A stretch of 64,000 nucleotides of DNA from assembly GCA_026214975.1 (NCBI GenBank), contig CM047815.1, positions 59,713,852-59,777,851 of the forward strand, written 5' to 3'. Positions 32,451-43,126 of the stretch are shown piece by piece. The DNA is from Gentiana macrophylla (taxonomy: Eukaryota; Streptophyta; Magnoliopsida; Gentianales; Gentianaceae). Made by a program: the position numbers and the translations under genes. Position 1 is the stretch's first letter, and every line of letters begins with the position of its first letter. The notes beneath the pieces are model-generated. The model worked only from the letters and a program-made list of their open reading frames with translations. It was not told the origin of the DNA and made no database searches.

Positions 32451-33869
32451 CTACTGTCTTCTTTCTCTTTCCTGTCTAGCCTTCTCCACTTGTTCTTGGT
32501 AGGCTCTGATTTCTTCTATCATATCCCTCATCCATTCATTTTCAATCAGGGTAAAATCAATGTAGGGATTTACTTCTTTCCACCACTTCCATGCTTCAGG
32601 CAGGAGGAGATTGATTTGATTCACTCTGAATCCAAACTTCATGTACAGTTCCTTGAATTCATCAATTGAGTCCTTTGCTTTTGTGATAGGCAAACTCCTA
32701 TCACCTCTGCCACTTCTTCCACCTCTGTAAGATGCCTTTAAGGCTTTAACCCTTGTTTCCCAAAACTTCAATCCCAAGAAAGAGTCTAAACCTTCATGAA
32801 ATCCCTTGTCATGATAAGGTTTCCTTCTGTTATAGTATTCCTTCTTGTATTGTCTGAGGAGATCATCAGTAAGTTGAACTCTGCCAGGTGCATCATTCTC
32901 CCATCTTTTCTGTGCAAAGAGTCTGGCAGCCTCCTTTGCTACTGCTGTTTGGCCTTTTTCCCCCTTAGTGACATCATCAACAAAATGGGACAAAAGACCA
33001 TGAACACTCTCCAGTGTGATAATCAGATTACTCAGTTGTCCTTCCATAATCTCAGTTCTTGTATCAACTGCAGTAATCCTTGATTGCAAAGTCTGCTCCA
33101 GTAGATTGATCCTCTCAGTGAGGTTAGGATCCAATCCAGCAGGTTGAGATGTTCCAGCAGCCTCACCAGGCTTGGGTGTTTCAGCAAGTTTGTCAAGTTT
33201 CTGATGGATGGATATGAATTGGTTTTTCAAAAACCCGTCTTTCAGTGAATTCCCTTGCTTGATTCCTTTCACTTTCATTGCAAGATCAGCAAGATCATAC
33301 TGATTTGAGGTAATATTGGAGGCAACTGTTTCTGTAGTCCTCCCTCTATTTTCCACCAAATTGATCAAATCATCAAACCTCTGCTCTTGCCTGTCTAGTT
33401 GAGTTCTTAGATTTGCAATATCATTTCTGACAGTCCTCAACTCTTCCAGGACATGTGCTGGTACTCCACTAGCCATTTCTCCAGCAGCTCCATCAGCAGG
33501 CTCCTCAACATTATATTGTTGCCTCTGATTGCTCACAACCATTGCCCAACTCCTATCTAGTCCAGCAGGGTTAGGTCCTTGATATTCTTCCAAGATAGGA
33601 TCAAGAGTTGGTTCTTCAAAAATAGGTACAAATGCCTGTGGGGGATCAATATCAACATCTTCTTCTTCAGGCATTTGGAACTCCTCATCACTAAAGTCAT
33701 AGTCCAGCAGCTGCTCATTCTCATTAACAGCAGTCTGCTGACCATCTTTCCCTATAGTGGTCTTGACTCCAGTAGGCTCCACTAAAGCAGCCTCTTCAAC
33801 AACAGGGGTTTCCTCCAAACCCAAAGTTTGTTCCAACCTTTGTCCAGTCTTTGTTTGAGACTCAAGCAC
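32451..33869 (-). CDS. Extra ORF of copia D, C-terminal part (472 codons open)
   Basis: This is the longest open piece of D's extra gene. It starts with an acidic, Gln/Glu-rich segment, has coiled-coil heptads at about residues 140-200 (VLEELRTVRNDIANLR) and 220-300 (LTERINLLEQTLQSR), a Gly/Arg patch (YRGGRSGRGDR, about residue 385), and ends in a Trp-rich then Arg/Glu-rich tail (LLPEAWKWWKEVNPY, then VEKARQERERRQ). The Trp-rich part aligns with the end of copia C's extra ORF. The initial Met is only where the frame opens; upstream pieces continue in other frames. No known enzyme motif is seen. Confidence 0.65.
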   Translation of the reverse strand: MLESQTKTGQRLEQTLGLEETPVVEEAALVEPTGVKTTIGKDGQQTAVNENEQLLDYDFSDEEFQMPEEEDVDIDPPQAFVPIFEEPTLDPILEEYQGPNPAGLDRSWAMVVSNQRQQYNVEEPADGAAGEMASGVPAHVLEELRTVRNDIANLRTQLDRQEQRFDDLINLVENRGRTTETVASNITSNQYDLADLAMKVKGIKQGNSLKDGFLKNQFISIHQKLDKLAETPKPGEAAGTSQPAGLDPNLTERINLLEQTLQSRITAVDTRTEIMEGQLSNLIITLESVHGLLSHFVDDVTKGEKGQTAVAKEAARLFAQKRWENDAPGRVQLTDDLLRQYKKEYYNRRKPYHDKGFHEGLDSFLGLKFWETRVKALKASYRGGRSGRGDRSLPITKAKDSIDEFKELYMKFGFRVNQINLLLPEAWKWWKEVNPYIDFTLIENEWMRDMIEEIRAYQEQVEKARQERERRQ

Positions 33870-34873
33870 TGTACCTCTGTTCCAACCTTTGTGCGAGTCT
33901 TTGTTTGTAGCCCAGCAACATGTACCTCCTCTTCAACTGTTGGATCTGGTGCAATGAATGCCACAACAACTTGAACAGGGAATATGTCCATGTTTTCCTA
34001 TTGAAATTCTCCCATATCCCCAAACCTTCTTAGTAGATTTACAGTGTTGGTACGGGTGCCATCAGTGTCAACCCAGTTTTGATATTGAATGGAGTCCTCA
34101 GAACTGACACTTGGCTCATCATGATCAGTGACTCTTTCTTCACTCAAATCTTCAGCTTGCTGATCCTCAGGTTGATCAGTAGGTTCAACCACAAATAAAT
34201 CATCAATCTCACCAACCATTCTGTTTGCACCACCATCTATTCCCTCATTGATTTGTGCCTCAATATCATCTATGGTGAGATTGTCCTCATCCTCATTCAT
34301 CTGTCCAGTTTGCTCTCTCTCGGTGGGTATCATCCCACGATGGCACCAGTAGACTGCTCTACTCTTGGTTCAATAAACATGGCACTTCCACTGACTTCTC
34401 CTGGACCAGAGGGGTGATTATCATCAGAATCAGATGATGAAGAATCACCATCATCACCTCTTGGATTCCTGAACTTGATACCCTCCTCTTTCTGTTGATC
34501 ATCAAACAGATCCATCAGCCTTGATTGTAACAAAGAGGTATCAATCAGATCCAGCAGACTCTCCACTCCTAATTTCTCAAAAACCCATTCTTCAAAGTCT
34601 GTCATAGGTTCTGCAGCAGGTTTTTGCTTCTTATAGAATCCAAACTTCCACTGGAAGTAATCACCACCACAGCAGCTTTGGATCAACATACCCCTCTTTC
34701 CTCTTCTTCTCATGTTTTTCATAGGCGGGAATGATCCTCAGAGTCACAGTTGCGATGCCTTCTCGACCTCCAAAGGTCTCAACAAGTAGATTCAATGTTT
34801 CTTCCACAGATGCTTCAAGGCTAGTAGGTTGCTCAGGTTGGATATTACTTCCTACTACCTCCATCTGTACCAC
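33782..34873 (-). pseudogene. Extra ORF of copia D, middle part (frameshifted)
   Basis: Open pieces 34873-34661, 34722-34330, 34333-33998 and 33991-33782 overlap in alternating frames and link the N- and C-terminal parts. They encode an acidic, low-complexity linker (SSSSDSDDNHPSGPGE; NLTIDDIEAQINEG). One piece holds ETFGGREGIATVTLR and DFEEWVFEKLGVESLLD, which look folded. I infer one gene broken by at least three shifts. The stretch 34874-35110 between this and the N-terminal part has stops in all frames. Confidence 0.55.
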
Positions 34874-35110
34874 ACTTGGTTCCTCCTGACTTATATGCTC
34901 ATCAGCAGGGTTAGCAGCAGACTACTCTTCCCCCTGAACTATTGCAGGAATTGCAGGGTCTTGAACCAATGTTTCACTCACCACAAAGTGTGTAGATTCA
35001 AGTGGTTTGTTTGTGGTTCTTCAATGCATTCCTCATGAGTCTCTCGGCGTGAGAGATCATGTTCCTTCAACAGATTCCTCAAAGAACAACCTGTTCACTT
35101 TCAAGTGGGC

Positions 35111-36442
35111 TCAAGCGACCTTAGTAGGTGGGGATTCAACAACATCAACAGCAGGTTCAATCTCAGTAGTCTGCTGTGACTCTTCAGTAGGTTGCTCAAT
35201 AACAACCTCTGTTTCCTCATTAGGCTTAATAATAGTCAAGGGCTCAGCCTCAATAGCCTCTTCTTCTTCTACCTCTCCTTCTTCTTCTTGTGCCCTTTGA
35301 GCCTCTAAGATTTTCAATTGTTTCCCTTTTCCATGTTTCTTTTTGTGGATAATCTCCTTCATCCTCTTGGAAAGTGGCTCATCTTCAATTTCAATCACAA
35401 TAGACTTCCTCTTTCTACTGTCTTCTTTCTGTTGTTCCCTCAAAATTTCAACAACAGTTTTTCTAGCAGCTACAGCAGGGTCAGTACTCTCATCTTCAGC
35501 TGGACCCTCAGCAGACTTAGCAGTCTGTGCTGTTTGCTTCTTTGTTCTTTTAGGCTTTAAGATTTCTGTTGTTTTTCTAGTGTCAGCAGCCTTTCTTTTC
35601 TCAGTGGTCTTATTTGGTGCAGCAGCCTTAACAGATTTCTTAATCCGCTCACCACCAGCATCACCATCATCTCCATCAGTAGCCTCTGCAACACCTTCTT
35701 CATCATCATCCAGACCAGGGATAGCATAATCAATCTCTTTATTGTATCTGGACTGCTTGATCTTCTCAGGTGCAACATCTGGGATCTCCAAATGATTCAG
35801 CAGGGTCTGAACCATTAATCCTAAGGGTAAGGCATTGGATTTCCATTTCCCTTCTCTTTCCTCCTTGGCTACTTTCTTCATGTAGTGGATAAAGTAGCCA
35901 GCCCAATCAAATTCCATACTCCTGCAGATAATCATCATCAGCTCTATCTTGGGTCCTGATAAAGTATCAATACTCCCAACCAGCCCTAAAATATTCTTTG
36001 CAATGAGTTTGCTCAGCAGGTTGTACTCATTCCTAATATGTCTACAATTGATGCCTGGAATTGATTTGGTGTCTTTATTCGTCTTGATTTTATCAACAAA
36101 CTCCATCTTGGACAATCCCATTGCCTCAGGATTTGTTGGACCATCTAATGTTTCTTCAAAACCAAAGACTTCCCTCAGCAGACTTGAGGAAACTTCTATT
36201 TCTTGTGCATTCACAACTGTTTTGAATGCTTCAGTACCTTCCTTTATCTAAATATTCTTCCAAAAACTGACAACGTTTGTATATGAGATTGTTTCCAATC
36301 TTATGTTCAGTACATTCTCCAATCCTGCATATCTTCGTATTCTTCGACCAATGTTGATAGCTAATTCTGTTTTATTAGCATCAACAACAAAGCCTCTCAC
36401 ACTTTGGCTTGATTCGATTTGAACATCAATATTTTCCGCCAT
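35111..36442 (-). pseudogene. Extra ORF of copia D, N-terminal part
   Basis: ATG 36442 opens MAENIDVQIESSQS. A single in-frame TAG at 36248-36250 splits it from the open 367-codon piece 36214-35111. The first 200 codons look like a folded domain shared with copia C (VNAQEIEVSSSLLREVFGF; LSKLIAKNILGL; MEFDWAGYFIHYMKK). Then come Lys/Arg clusters that could be nuclear localisation signals (KPKRTKKQT, DSRKRKS, KKKHGKGK) and an acidic tail, ending at TGA. Fold and position recall the putative plant transposon domain seen in repeat-derived plant proteins; I could not test this. Confidence 0.65.
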
Positions 36443-36880
36443 TGTTATAAGAAAAAGATGAAGAAGAAAGCTTTTGTAAATTTGTGTTCACACAGTGTAA
36501 AAACAGAGTGTATAAGTCTGAGATTTTGTAAGTAGAGTGAATCTGCTGTGATAGGCCTGTATAAATAGACAGTGAGTGGTTGTAACTGTCAGTGCACGTA
36601 CATCCACATTGACCATGATTAATCTGAGTGAATGTCAGCTTGACATGTGGCCCATTACTTTCCAAAACGTATTGAAACCGTTAGATCGTGTAACCATGGT
36701 CATAAAGGATAAAATAAATATCCCGCCAATTGCTTTTTGACTTTAATAAAGTTTGACTATGAAACGTTCCATTCAAAGAGGTTGTTCTCGGCGAGGTTGG
36801 CTCGACCTGGCGACAAAGTGACTTTGCTGATCCTTGAATTCTTCTTGTTTTGTTCAATTGATAATACAAGATGAAGTTTA
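36443..36880 (-). promoter_or_regulatory. Leader upstream of copia D's extra ORF, promoter-like
   Basis: No gene is supported in this 438-bp stretch. On the minus strand it carries CTATTTATAC about 115 bases before the ATG, then a C/T-rich leader (CTTTCTTCTTCATCTTTTTC) immediately before ATGGCGG. Together they resemble a core promoter and 5' leader. TATTTATA is a variant box, so this is only suggestive. Confidence 0.35.
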
Positions 36881-37047
36881 ATACCAATGACTGATCGGTC
36901 AAGTGAGCTCACCCAACATGACAAAGACCAATCCCCTTGGCAACCTCATTTTCTCAATTGTCCAAACATTAGTACATGGAATTGTTGATACCAATGACTA
37001 ATCTACTAAGTGAGCTCACCCAACATAGCAAAGACTAATCCCCTTGG
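36881..37047 (-). repeat. 60-bp direct repeat in the pol/extra-ORF spacer of copia D
   Basis: 36881-36940 and 36988-37047 are two copies, 107 bp apart, starting ATACCAATGACT and ending CAATCCCCTTGG or CTAATCCCCTTGG. Copia C has one copy at the same place, split by F (24097-24132 and 25602-25628). On the coding strand the unit begins CCAAGGGGATT, a short purine run. Confidence 0.8.
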
Positions 37048-37071
37048 TGAATTCCAGTACACTGCTGATTA

Positions 37072-37664
37072 TCATTCAACTCTAATAATTCCAAGTTCAG
37101 TCCTTAATTTGGAAAATCTTTCACTATCAAGTGGTTTAGTGAAAATGTCAAGTTGATCTTTAGTAGGGATGTATAGAACCACCACATCTTTCTTTTCAAC
37201 ATGATCTCTTATACAGTGATGTCTTATATCAATGTGCTTGGTTCTTGAGTGCAAACCAGGATTTTCAGTTATTGCAATTGCACTTGTGTTGTCACACATG
37301 ATTGGAATTCCCTTTTCTTCAATTCCATAATCCCTTAACTGTTGTCTTAACCACAATACTTGTGCACAAAGAACTTCCAAAGAAGAATATACTGCTTGTT
37401 TGTGAAGTGGAAGGCGATATAGAGTTCTGTTTCTTCTTTGAACCAGAAACTAGTCTATTTCCCATTAACCGATGGTGTTCCTGAGGTGCTTTTTCTATCA
37501 ATCTTGCATCCAAAGATAATCGAATCTGAGTAGGATATAACTTTGAAGCTTCCATCCTTGAGTACCATATCCCTACTCCCGAGTCTCTTTTAGGTACTTG
37601 AGAACTCTCTTAATCGCACCTAAGTGACTTTCTTTAGGTTTAGATTGAAATCTTGCACAAACAC
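37072..37664 (-). pseudogene. pol: Copia D RNase H (broken)
   Basis: The piece 37380-37072 is open for 102 codons with LRDYGIEEKGIPIMCDNTSA, HSRTKHIDIRHH and DIFTKPLDSERF, the usual end of a copia polyprotein. The preceding part (37381-37664) holds RNase H text in shifted frames (SISPSTS instead of the usual STAEAEY region). The frame is lost relative to the RT at about 37680. Confidence 0.75.
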
Positions 37665-38756
37665 CTACAAAGAAAGGATATATAAGGTCGCTAGCGATAG
37701 GTACAACAAACTGCCTATCATCATTCTGTATAAGGTCTGATCAACATCTTTGCCTTCTTTATCTTCATCCAATCTGATGTTTGTACTCATAGGAGTTGAT
37801 ATCTTGGTGCTGTTTTCCATACCAAACTTCTTCAGCAGCTCCTTAGTGTACTTGGTTTGATCAATGAAGATTCCATCTTTCAATTGTTTGACTTGCAGTC
37901 CCAAGAAGTAGTTCATTTCTCCCATCATACTCATTTGGAACTTGCTCTTCATTAGATTTGCAAAATTTTCACATAGAAATTCATTTTCAGAACCAATGAT
38001 TATGTCATCAACATAAATCTGTACCAGCAGGGTGCTGTCCCCTTCACTGATTTTGAAAAGAGTCTTATTAATGGCGTCTTTTGTAAAACCATTGTCCACC
38101 AAGAATTGAGATAGAGTCTCATACCATGCTCTTGGTGCTTGTTTCAGTCCATAAAGTGCTTTGTTGAGTCTATAAACTTTATCTTCTTGATCTTTAACTT
38201 CAAATCCAGGAGGTTGCTGAACATACACTTCCTTCTCTAGAATGCGATTCAAAAATGCACTTTTGACATCCATTTGATATACCTTGAAGTTCTTATATGC
38301 AGCATGTGCTAGGAATAATCTGATAGCTTCCAATCTTGCAACAGGTGCATAAGTTTCATCAAAATCTATTCCTTCAGCTTGAGAATAGCCTTTTGCAACT
38401 AGTCTGGCCTTATTCCTCACAATGGTACCAGATTCATCAAGTTTATCTCTGTATACCCATTTAGTACCAATGATATTTGCATGACTAGGCCTTTCAACTA
38501 GTGTCCAAACATGATTTCTTTCAAATTCATTTAACTCTTCTTGCATAGAAATTATCCAATCTGGATCTAAAATTGCTTCTTCAACAACTTTAGGTTCGAC
38601 TTGAGATAGAAAACAAGTGAACATAGCTTCTAATTGTCTTATAGTCCTTACACCTTGCTGAATGTTGCCAATGACTTGTTCAGCAGGATGATCCCTTAAC
38701 CATTGTGGATTTTGGTTAGATTGATTCTCAGGGACCTCGGCTTGGTAGGGTCTCAT
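37665..38756 (-). CDS. pol: Copia D reverse transcriptase (open fragment, 363 codons)
   Basis: Open frame covering nearly the whole RT domain: [20 protein letters not shown] (about residue 72), [22 protein letters not shown], the catalytic MDVKSAFLN (about 163) and [11 protein letters not shown] (about 250), and the thumb region [11 protein letters not shown]. It copies element RNA into DNA within the virus-like particle. The last residues leave the family pattern because of a frameshift at about 37690. The first Met is arbitrary; it is part of a polyprotein. Confidence 0.8.
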   Translation of the reverse strand: MRPYQAEVPENQSNQNPQWLRDHPAEQVIGNIQQGVRTIRQLEAMFTCFLSQVEPKVVEEAILDPDWIISMQEELNEFERNHVWTLVERPSHANIIGTKWVYRDKLDESGTIVRNKARLVAKGYSQAEGIDFDETYAPVARLEAIRLFLAHAAYKNFKVYQMDVKSAFLNRILEKEVYVQQPPGFEVKDQEDKVYRLNKALYGLKQAPRAWYETLSQFLVDNGFTKDAINKTLFKISEGDSTLLVQIYVDDIIIGSENEFLCENFANLMKSKFQMSMMGEMNYFLGLQVKQLKDGIFIDQTKYTKELLKKFGMENSTKISTPMSTNIRLDEDKEGKDVDQTLYRMMIGSLLYLSLATLYILSL

Positions 38757-38855
38757 TGTATCTTCAATAGGGGCTCAAGCAGATCCTTGAACTGCCTGAT
38801 TTGTTGCATAAGTAGTATCATCACAGGGGTGTTCACGAGGCGATGTCGAAAACTT

Positions 38856-39917
38856 TTAAGTCATTAACCCTTTCCAAGACTTCAACACAACTGGATCGGT
38901 GACTTGTAGATTCTCAAAGAGTTCACAAACTTCATCATTCATTCCAGTGAACTTAGGTTCATCAAAGACAACATGGATGGTTTCTTCATGTTTCAGTGAC
39001 CTCTTGTTCAGTACCCTAAATGCCTTGCTGACTGAAGAATATCCCAAGAAAATTCCTTCATCTGATTTAGGTTGGAATGTCTTTAAATGCTCCTTATGAT
39101 TCAAGATAAAACATTTACTTCCAAATGGATGGAAATAGGATATATTTGGTTTCCTTCCATTCCAGATCTCATAAGGTGTCTTCAGCAGCTTCTTGTTCAT
39201 TGAGGTTCTGTTTTGTGTATAGCATGCTGTATTAACTGCTTCAGCCCAATACCTCTCAGGTAGTAAAGCTTCACAAATCATTGTCCTTCCTGCTTCTTTT
39301 AAGGTCCTGTTTCTTCTTTCAGCAACCCCATTTTGCTGAGGTGTGCCAGCAGCAGCAAGTTGATGCAGTACAACATTCTGTTCACAGTGTTCTCTTATAA
39401 CTTTATTGAGAAACTCAGTACCCTTATCTGATCTTATTTTTACTACTGTCAAACTTTTCTCATTTTGTAGTCTCTTCAAAAGATCAGGCATCATCTTGAG
39501 TGTTTCACTTTTCTTGTTCATAAAAACCACCCAAGTATACCTTGAATAATCATCCACAACAACTAAAGTGTACTTCTTTCCAGTTATACTAGTTGGAGTG
39601 ACAGGTCCAAATAAATCCACGTGCATAAGTTCTAGCACTCTCTTAGATGAAAGTTTAGTTTTTGACTTGAAGCTTGATTTTATTTGTTTACCTTGCTGAC
39701 AGGCATCACAAATTGCATCCTTCTTGAATGTGATCTCAGGCAAGCCAATTACCATTTTCTTCATTACTAGCTGATTGATATCATCAAAATTTAGATGATT
39801 CAACTTCTTGTGCCATAACCAATTGAGTTCTGATTTAGTATGCACAATCAGCGGTGTTTCTAGAACTGCGAGAGACCAATCCACAACATACATGTTTTGT
39901 TGTCTTCTACCGACCAA
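38856..39917 (-). CDS. pol: Copia D integrase (open fragment, 353 codons)
   Basis: The frame opens in the pre-integrase part (NMYVVDWSLAV), then the zinc-binding region (LWHKKLNHLNFDD, CDACQQGKQ), the core with catalytic Asp in LMHVDLFGPVT, Asp in IRSDKGTEFLN and Glu in QNGVAERRNRT, and the C-terminal TPYEIWNGRKPN and FLGYSSVSKAF. All three catalytic residues are present, so this is the best preserved integrase here. It is cut off from the RT by a break near 38850. Confidence 0.85.
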   Translation of the reverse strand: MVGRRQQNMYVVDWSLAVLETPLIVHTKSELNWLWHKKLNHLNFDDINQLVMKKMVIGLPEITFKKDAICDACQQGKQIKSSFKSKTKLSSKRVLELMHVDLFGPVTPTSITGKKYTLVVVDDYSRYTWVVFMNKKSETLKMMPDLLKRLQNEKSLTVVKIRSDKGTEFLNKVIREHCEQNVVLHQLAAAGTPQQNGVAERRNRTLKEAGRTMICEALLPERYWAEAVNTACYTQNRTSMNKKLLKTPYEIWNGRKPNISYFHPFGSKCFILNHKEHLKTFQPKSDEGIFLGYSSVSKAFRVLNKRSLKHEETIHVVFDEPKFTGMNDEVCELFENLQVTDPVVLKSWKGLMT

Positions 39918-40213
39918 TACAACTTGATCACCTTTTTACTAATGACAATACGCTTGTTTTTGTCAAAAGTGACCTTGTATCCCATGTCACGAATTGTCCA
40001 TTAACTCGGCAAGTTGTAGTCCAGTCCTTCCACATAAGCAACATTCTTGATGGTTAGTCCATTCCTCACAAGTGTGCCATATCCTCTTGTATAACCATGT
40101 GTGTTTTTGTTGCCAAAATTCACCCTTGGACCATCCTTTGCTATGTAGTTTGTCAAACAGTGCTTATTCTTTGTCATATGTCTGGAACATCCACTGTCAA
40201 AGTACCAGACACC
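39918..40213 (-). pseudogene. pol: Copia D protease (frameshifted)
   Basis: Minus-strand codons from 40213 give GVWYFDSGCSRHMTKNK, with the catalytic DSG intact, then KDGPRVNFGNKN and RNGLTIKNVAYVEG. A stop and a shift near 40010 and 39930 separate it from the integrase frame. Confidence 0.75.
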
Positions 40214-40244
40214 CTACAAAACAAAATCAATGCATTTTAGGTAC
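40214..40244 (-). promoter_or_regulatory. Gag-pol boundary segment of copia D (GT...AG, 31 nt)
   Basis: Minus-strand GTACCTAAAATG to TTTTGTTTTGTAG, holding TGA at 40227-40229 in the gag frame. It is one base longer than in A, B and C, which shifts pol by one frame. Confidence 0.5.
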
Positions 40245-41503
40245 CCAAATCTGTTTGGGTCCATAATGGTCAGTGGTAAGCATGACCCCTGGTAAATTTC
40301 CATAAGGTCTTCTTTTGAAGGTGTCATACTTAGGTTCATACATGTATTCCACACATCCATAAGATATAACAGATGGTTGTGTAGGATTCACATATGTTTT
40401 CTGGCTTTTTGCTATATATTGCTGTTTCAAGTGATTTTTCTTGTTAGAAGCAAAGAAGATAACCATTAGTTTGTTTGTCTGTTAGAATGCAGATACTTCG
40501 TAGTATGGAGTCTCGCCGAGGTCTTGTGTAAGTCCTCTGCTGATCCCATTGCTTAGGTTTTACCACTAGCAACATGGTTATTCTTACTGTTTCTAGCATT
40601 AGATACATGAATATTCCAATCATCATCAGTAGGGAACAGTCTACCTTTCCCCATGAGATAAGTATCCCTTGAATGATTAACATTTTTGGGTTTAGGATTC
40701 TTATCTTTGGAATATTTCTGCTTCTTACCCTTCGTGGTCTAGCGGACTTGGTAGCGTGTGTCGCTATCGGCCAGAGCTTAGAAGGCACAAAGAATTCTAT
40801 TTTTGGATTTGTTCCTTTTATTAGGAGTCATTGACTTCCGTGACTTCTCGATTTTGCTTCTTTGAAGCACTCTCGAGGTTTTATTGCCTCGGCAAGAACC
40901 TTTGGGAGTTGGATCTTGTGCAGTACAAACTTAGGACCACCGGCACTAGGTTCATGAGCTTTCTTCGGATCCACTCTTTTTGGATTGTTGAGTTCCAAAT
41001 CCAAGCCCTGTTCTATCACCATAAGGCTTTCCAGATTTGTATGCAAAGGAGGAACAAGATGGATCAAAGAGATTCGAGAGGCTCTTGAATGTTCAAAGAG
41101 GCTTATCTTGATTCTCATCCAACATCCTTTTCTTTACCTTTGAGAACCCTTAATTCAAGATTCAATCTTCCAACTTCTACTTGAAGAGCTTCTTTTCACC
41201 CTTCATAATCTCATAACCAGATTGTATTTTCCTCGCTTGATTGAGGATGGCATCCAAAGTTTCTTCATTGTAAGAGTTTCTAGGATTTGAACCACAAGTT
41301 GATTCACAATCACTTTCAAAGAGAGTGTTAACAGATCAGATTGTATACCTCCTCTGTTTCATCCATATTAGCCATTAATGCAAAGTCTTCCATATTAGCA
41401 ACCGATGCTGTGTCATCTGATTCATTTCCCTTTTCAGATTCTACTTCATAACCAGATTCATCTTCAGCAACCATAGCCTTCTTGCCATGTCTTCTTTGTT
41501 GAC
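40227..41503 (-). pseudogene. gag: Copia D gag, C-terminal linker
   Basis: Several open pieces in alternating frames on the minus strand (41118-40828, 40788-40444, 40466-40227). They encode the polar linker after the knuckles, ending TTDHYGPKQIWVPK before the stop. The region 41119-41503 corresponds to the Leu/Lys coiled-coil segment and ends at the insertion site of element E. Confidence 0.65.
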
Positions 41504-43111
41504 TGTTCGGTAAAAACTAGTTTTAAATTTATAATTACCGGAACACCCCAAGTGCAAGGCTCGTAGTAAAGGTGTTACCGGGTCGTCCTAAGAGAATCGA
41601 ACGTCTATCGGATTAAGTACAGTTATTGTATCGATTATGTCACAAATTATTATCTAAAACTAAGGTATATATTAATTATAATCTAGAAACTATGACTAGA
41701 AACAGAAAATAGCAGAAAATAGAACAAAAACGACACTGGACGGGCGTTCACTGATGTGGACGGGCGTCCAATTATGATCTAAAAACAGAAAATATGCAGA
41801 AAACAACAGGTAAAAGCTAGGGTTTTTAAAATAACTAAACGCAGCAATAAAAGTTGATATGAACGAATCGGTTTATCAAATAATTAAAAGAACGGCAAGG
41901 CAACAAGAATCCACCAATCAACCAACCAACCCCAACTAGATTGTGCACTAAAGATACGATTTTTAGTAATGATCAAATCACGAATTCGATTAAATCTCTT
42001 TAATCAATTTCTAGGGTTTCGTTTTCTTTCTCAAGCAAAACTAAACTAGCATGCATAACAAGATCATGAGATTGTCTCCAATACTCTACTCAATTAATCA
42101 TAAACAATCTCTTGAATTACAATTAATTGCATCAATTGAAAAGATCAAAGCTTGAACAATACTCTCATATAAATTCAATCAAAACGGTAGTTTCATCGAC
42201 CTCTCGATTCAATAAAACATAAACGATAAATCACAACGTTCAATTGATGAAAAACCATAAATTTAACTCACTAAAGATGTAGCTAAAAATCCTCTAGTTG
42301 GTGTAGTTGTTGATTGGTTTCCTCTGTTGTCCCACCGCGAATTGCTTAGCCAACAATCATATTGGTGATCATGATTGTTGGGATGGATGAATTCATCTCC
42401 TTGTTTGCTCTGAATGTGATGTGCGGCCGCTGTGTGTTTTTTTGGTGTGTAAAAATCTGCTTTTAGGGTTTAGAATGCGCTGCTATTTATAGATTTTTAA
42501 GGCGGCTAGGGTTAGGTCGGCTACTGGACGCCCGTCCAGAAAGGTAGACGCCCGTCCAGGCTTCACAAAATTCATCGAGTCGGGCCGAGTCTTCTTGGAC
42601 GCCCGTCCTATACAAAAATGGACGCTCGTCTGTTGAAATTTCCACAACTCTGAATCAAATATCTCCTCCTGGACGCCAGTCTGGAATAGTGGACGCTCGT
42701 CCACCTAGGACCTTTCTTCTTTGAATCGAATAAGCCTTCGGGCGCCCGTCGATCTCTTCAAACGCCCGTCCACTGGACGGATGCAATGGACGCCAGTTCA
42801 GCCATATAAACCTTCATGCCAATCTCAAACTTGCATCTTTCTCTTTCCTTTAATCTTCAATCAAACACCGTTCTAGCTCCTTTCACAACATGCAAGCATA
42901 CCTACAAGGCGATAGAAACGAGCAAAGTGTAAAATCGTACAAAAACACATAAAAACTACGTAAACAACTCGATTCTTCACTTTTAAACATTTCAAACTCC
43001 ATTCTCTCAATTTATCCTTTTAGCAAGTGATTTTCTATAAAAAAAACACTAAAACACGGAAGATATTGTTATGAAGTAACTCGATATAAACCACAAAATT
43101 AGTCGTAAACA
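41504..43111 (-). repeat. Element E 3' LTR (1608 bp)
   Basis: Plus-strand ends TGTTCGGTAAAAAC and AGTCGTAAACA. TATAAATA on the minus strand at 42484-42491. Motif cluster TGGACGCCCGTCCA and relatives at 42525-42800, and two more at 41737 and 41757. The short frame 42483-42704 is made of the motif cluster and is not a gene. Confidence 0.92.
42525..42802 (-). repeat. Cluster of TGGACGCCCGTCCA-like motifs, E 3' LTR
   Basis: Copies at 42525-42538 (exact), 42545, 42596, 42619, 42670 and 42689, plus weaker ones near 42740, 42760 and 42787. They lie just upstream of the TATA box on the minus strand, as in solo LTR F. The 5' LTR has the same set at 52320-52595. Confidence 0.8.
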
Positions 43112-43126
43112 ACTCCCCCACACTTA
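43112..43126 (-). other. Element E polypurine tract
   Basis: Minus-strand TAAGTGTGGGGGAGT abuts the 3' LTR. Confidence 0.85.

Noticed and set aside
35318..35729. Plus-strand Ser/Phe-rich frames across the extra ORF of D
   Set aside because: Mirror frames of the Lys/Glu-rich coding strand.
42483..42704. Identical 73-codon frames in both LTRs of E (also at 52278-52499)
   Set aside because: They match because the LTRs match; content is the motif cluster.
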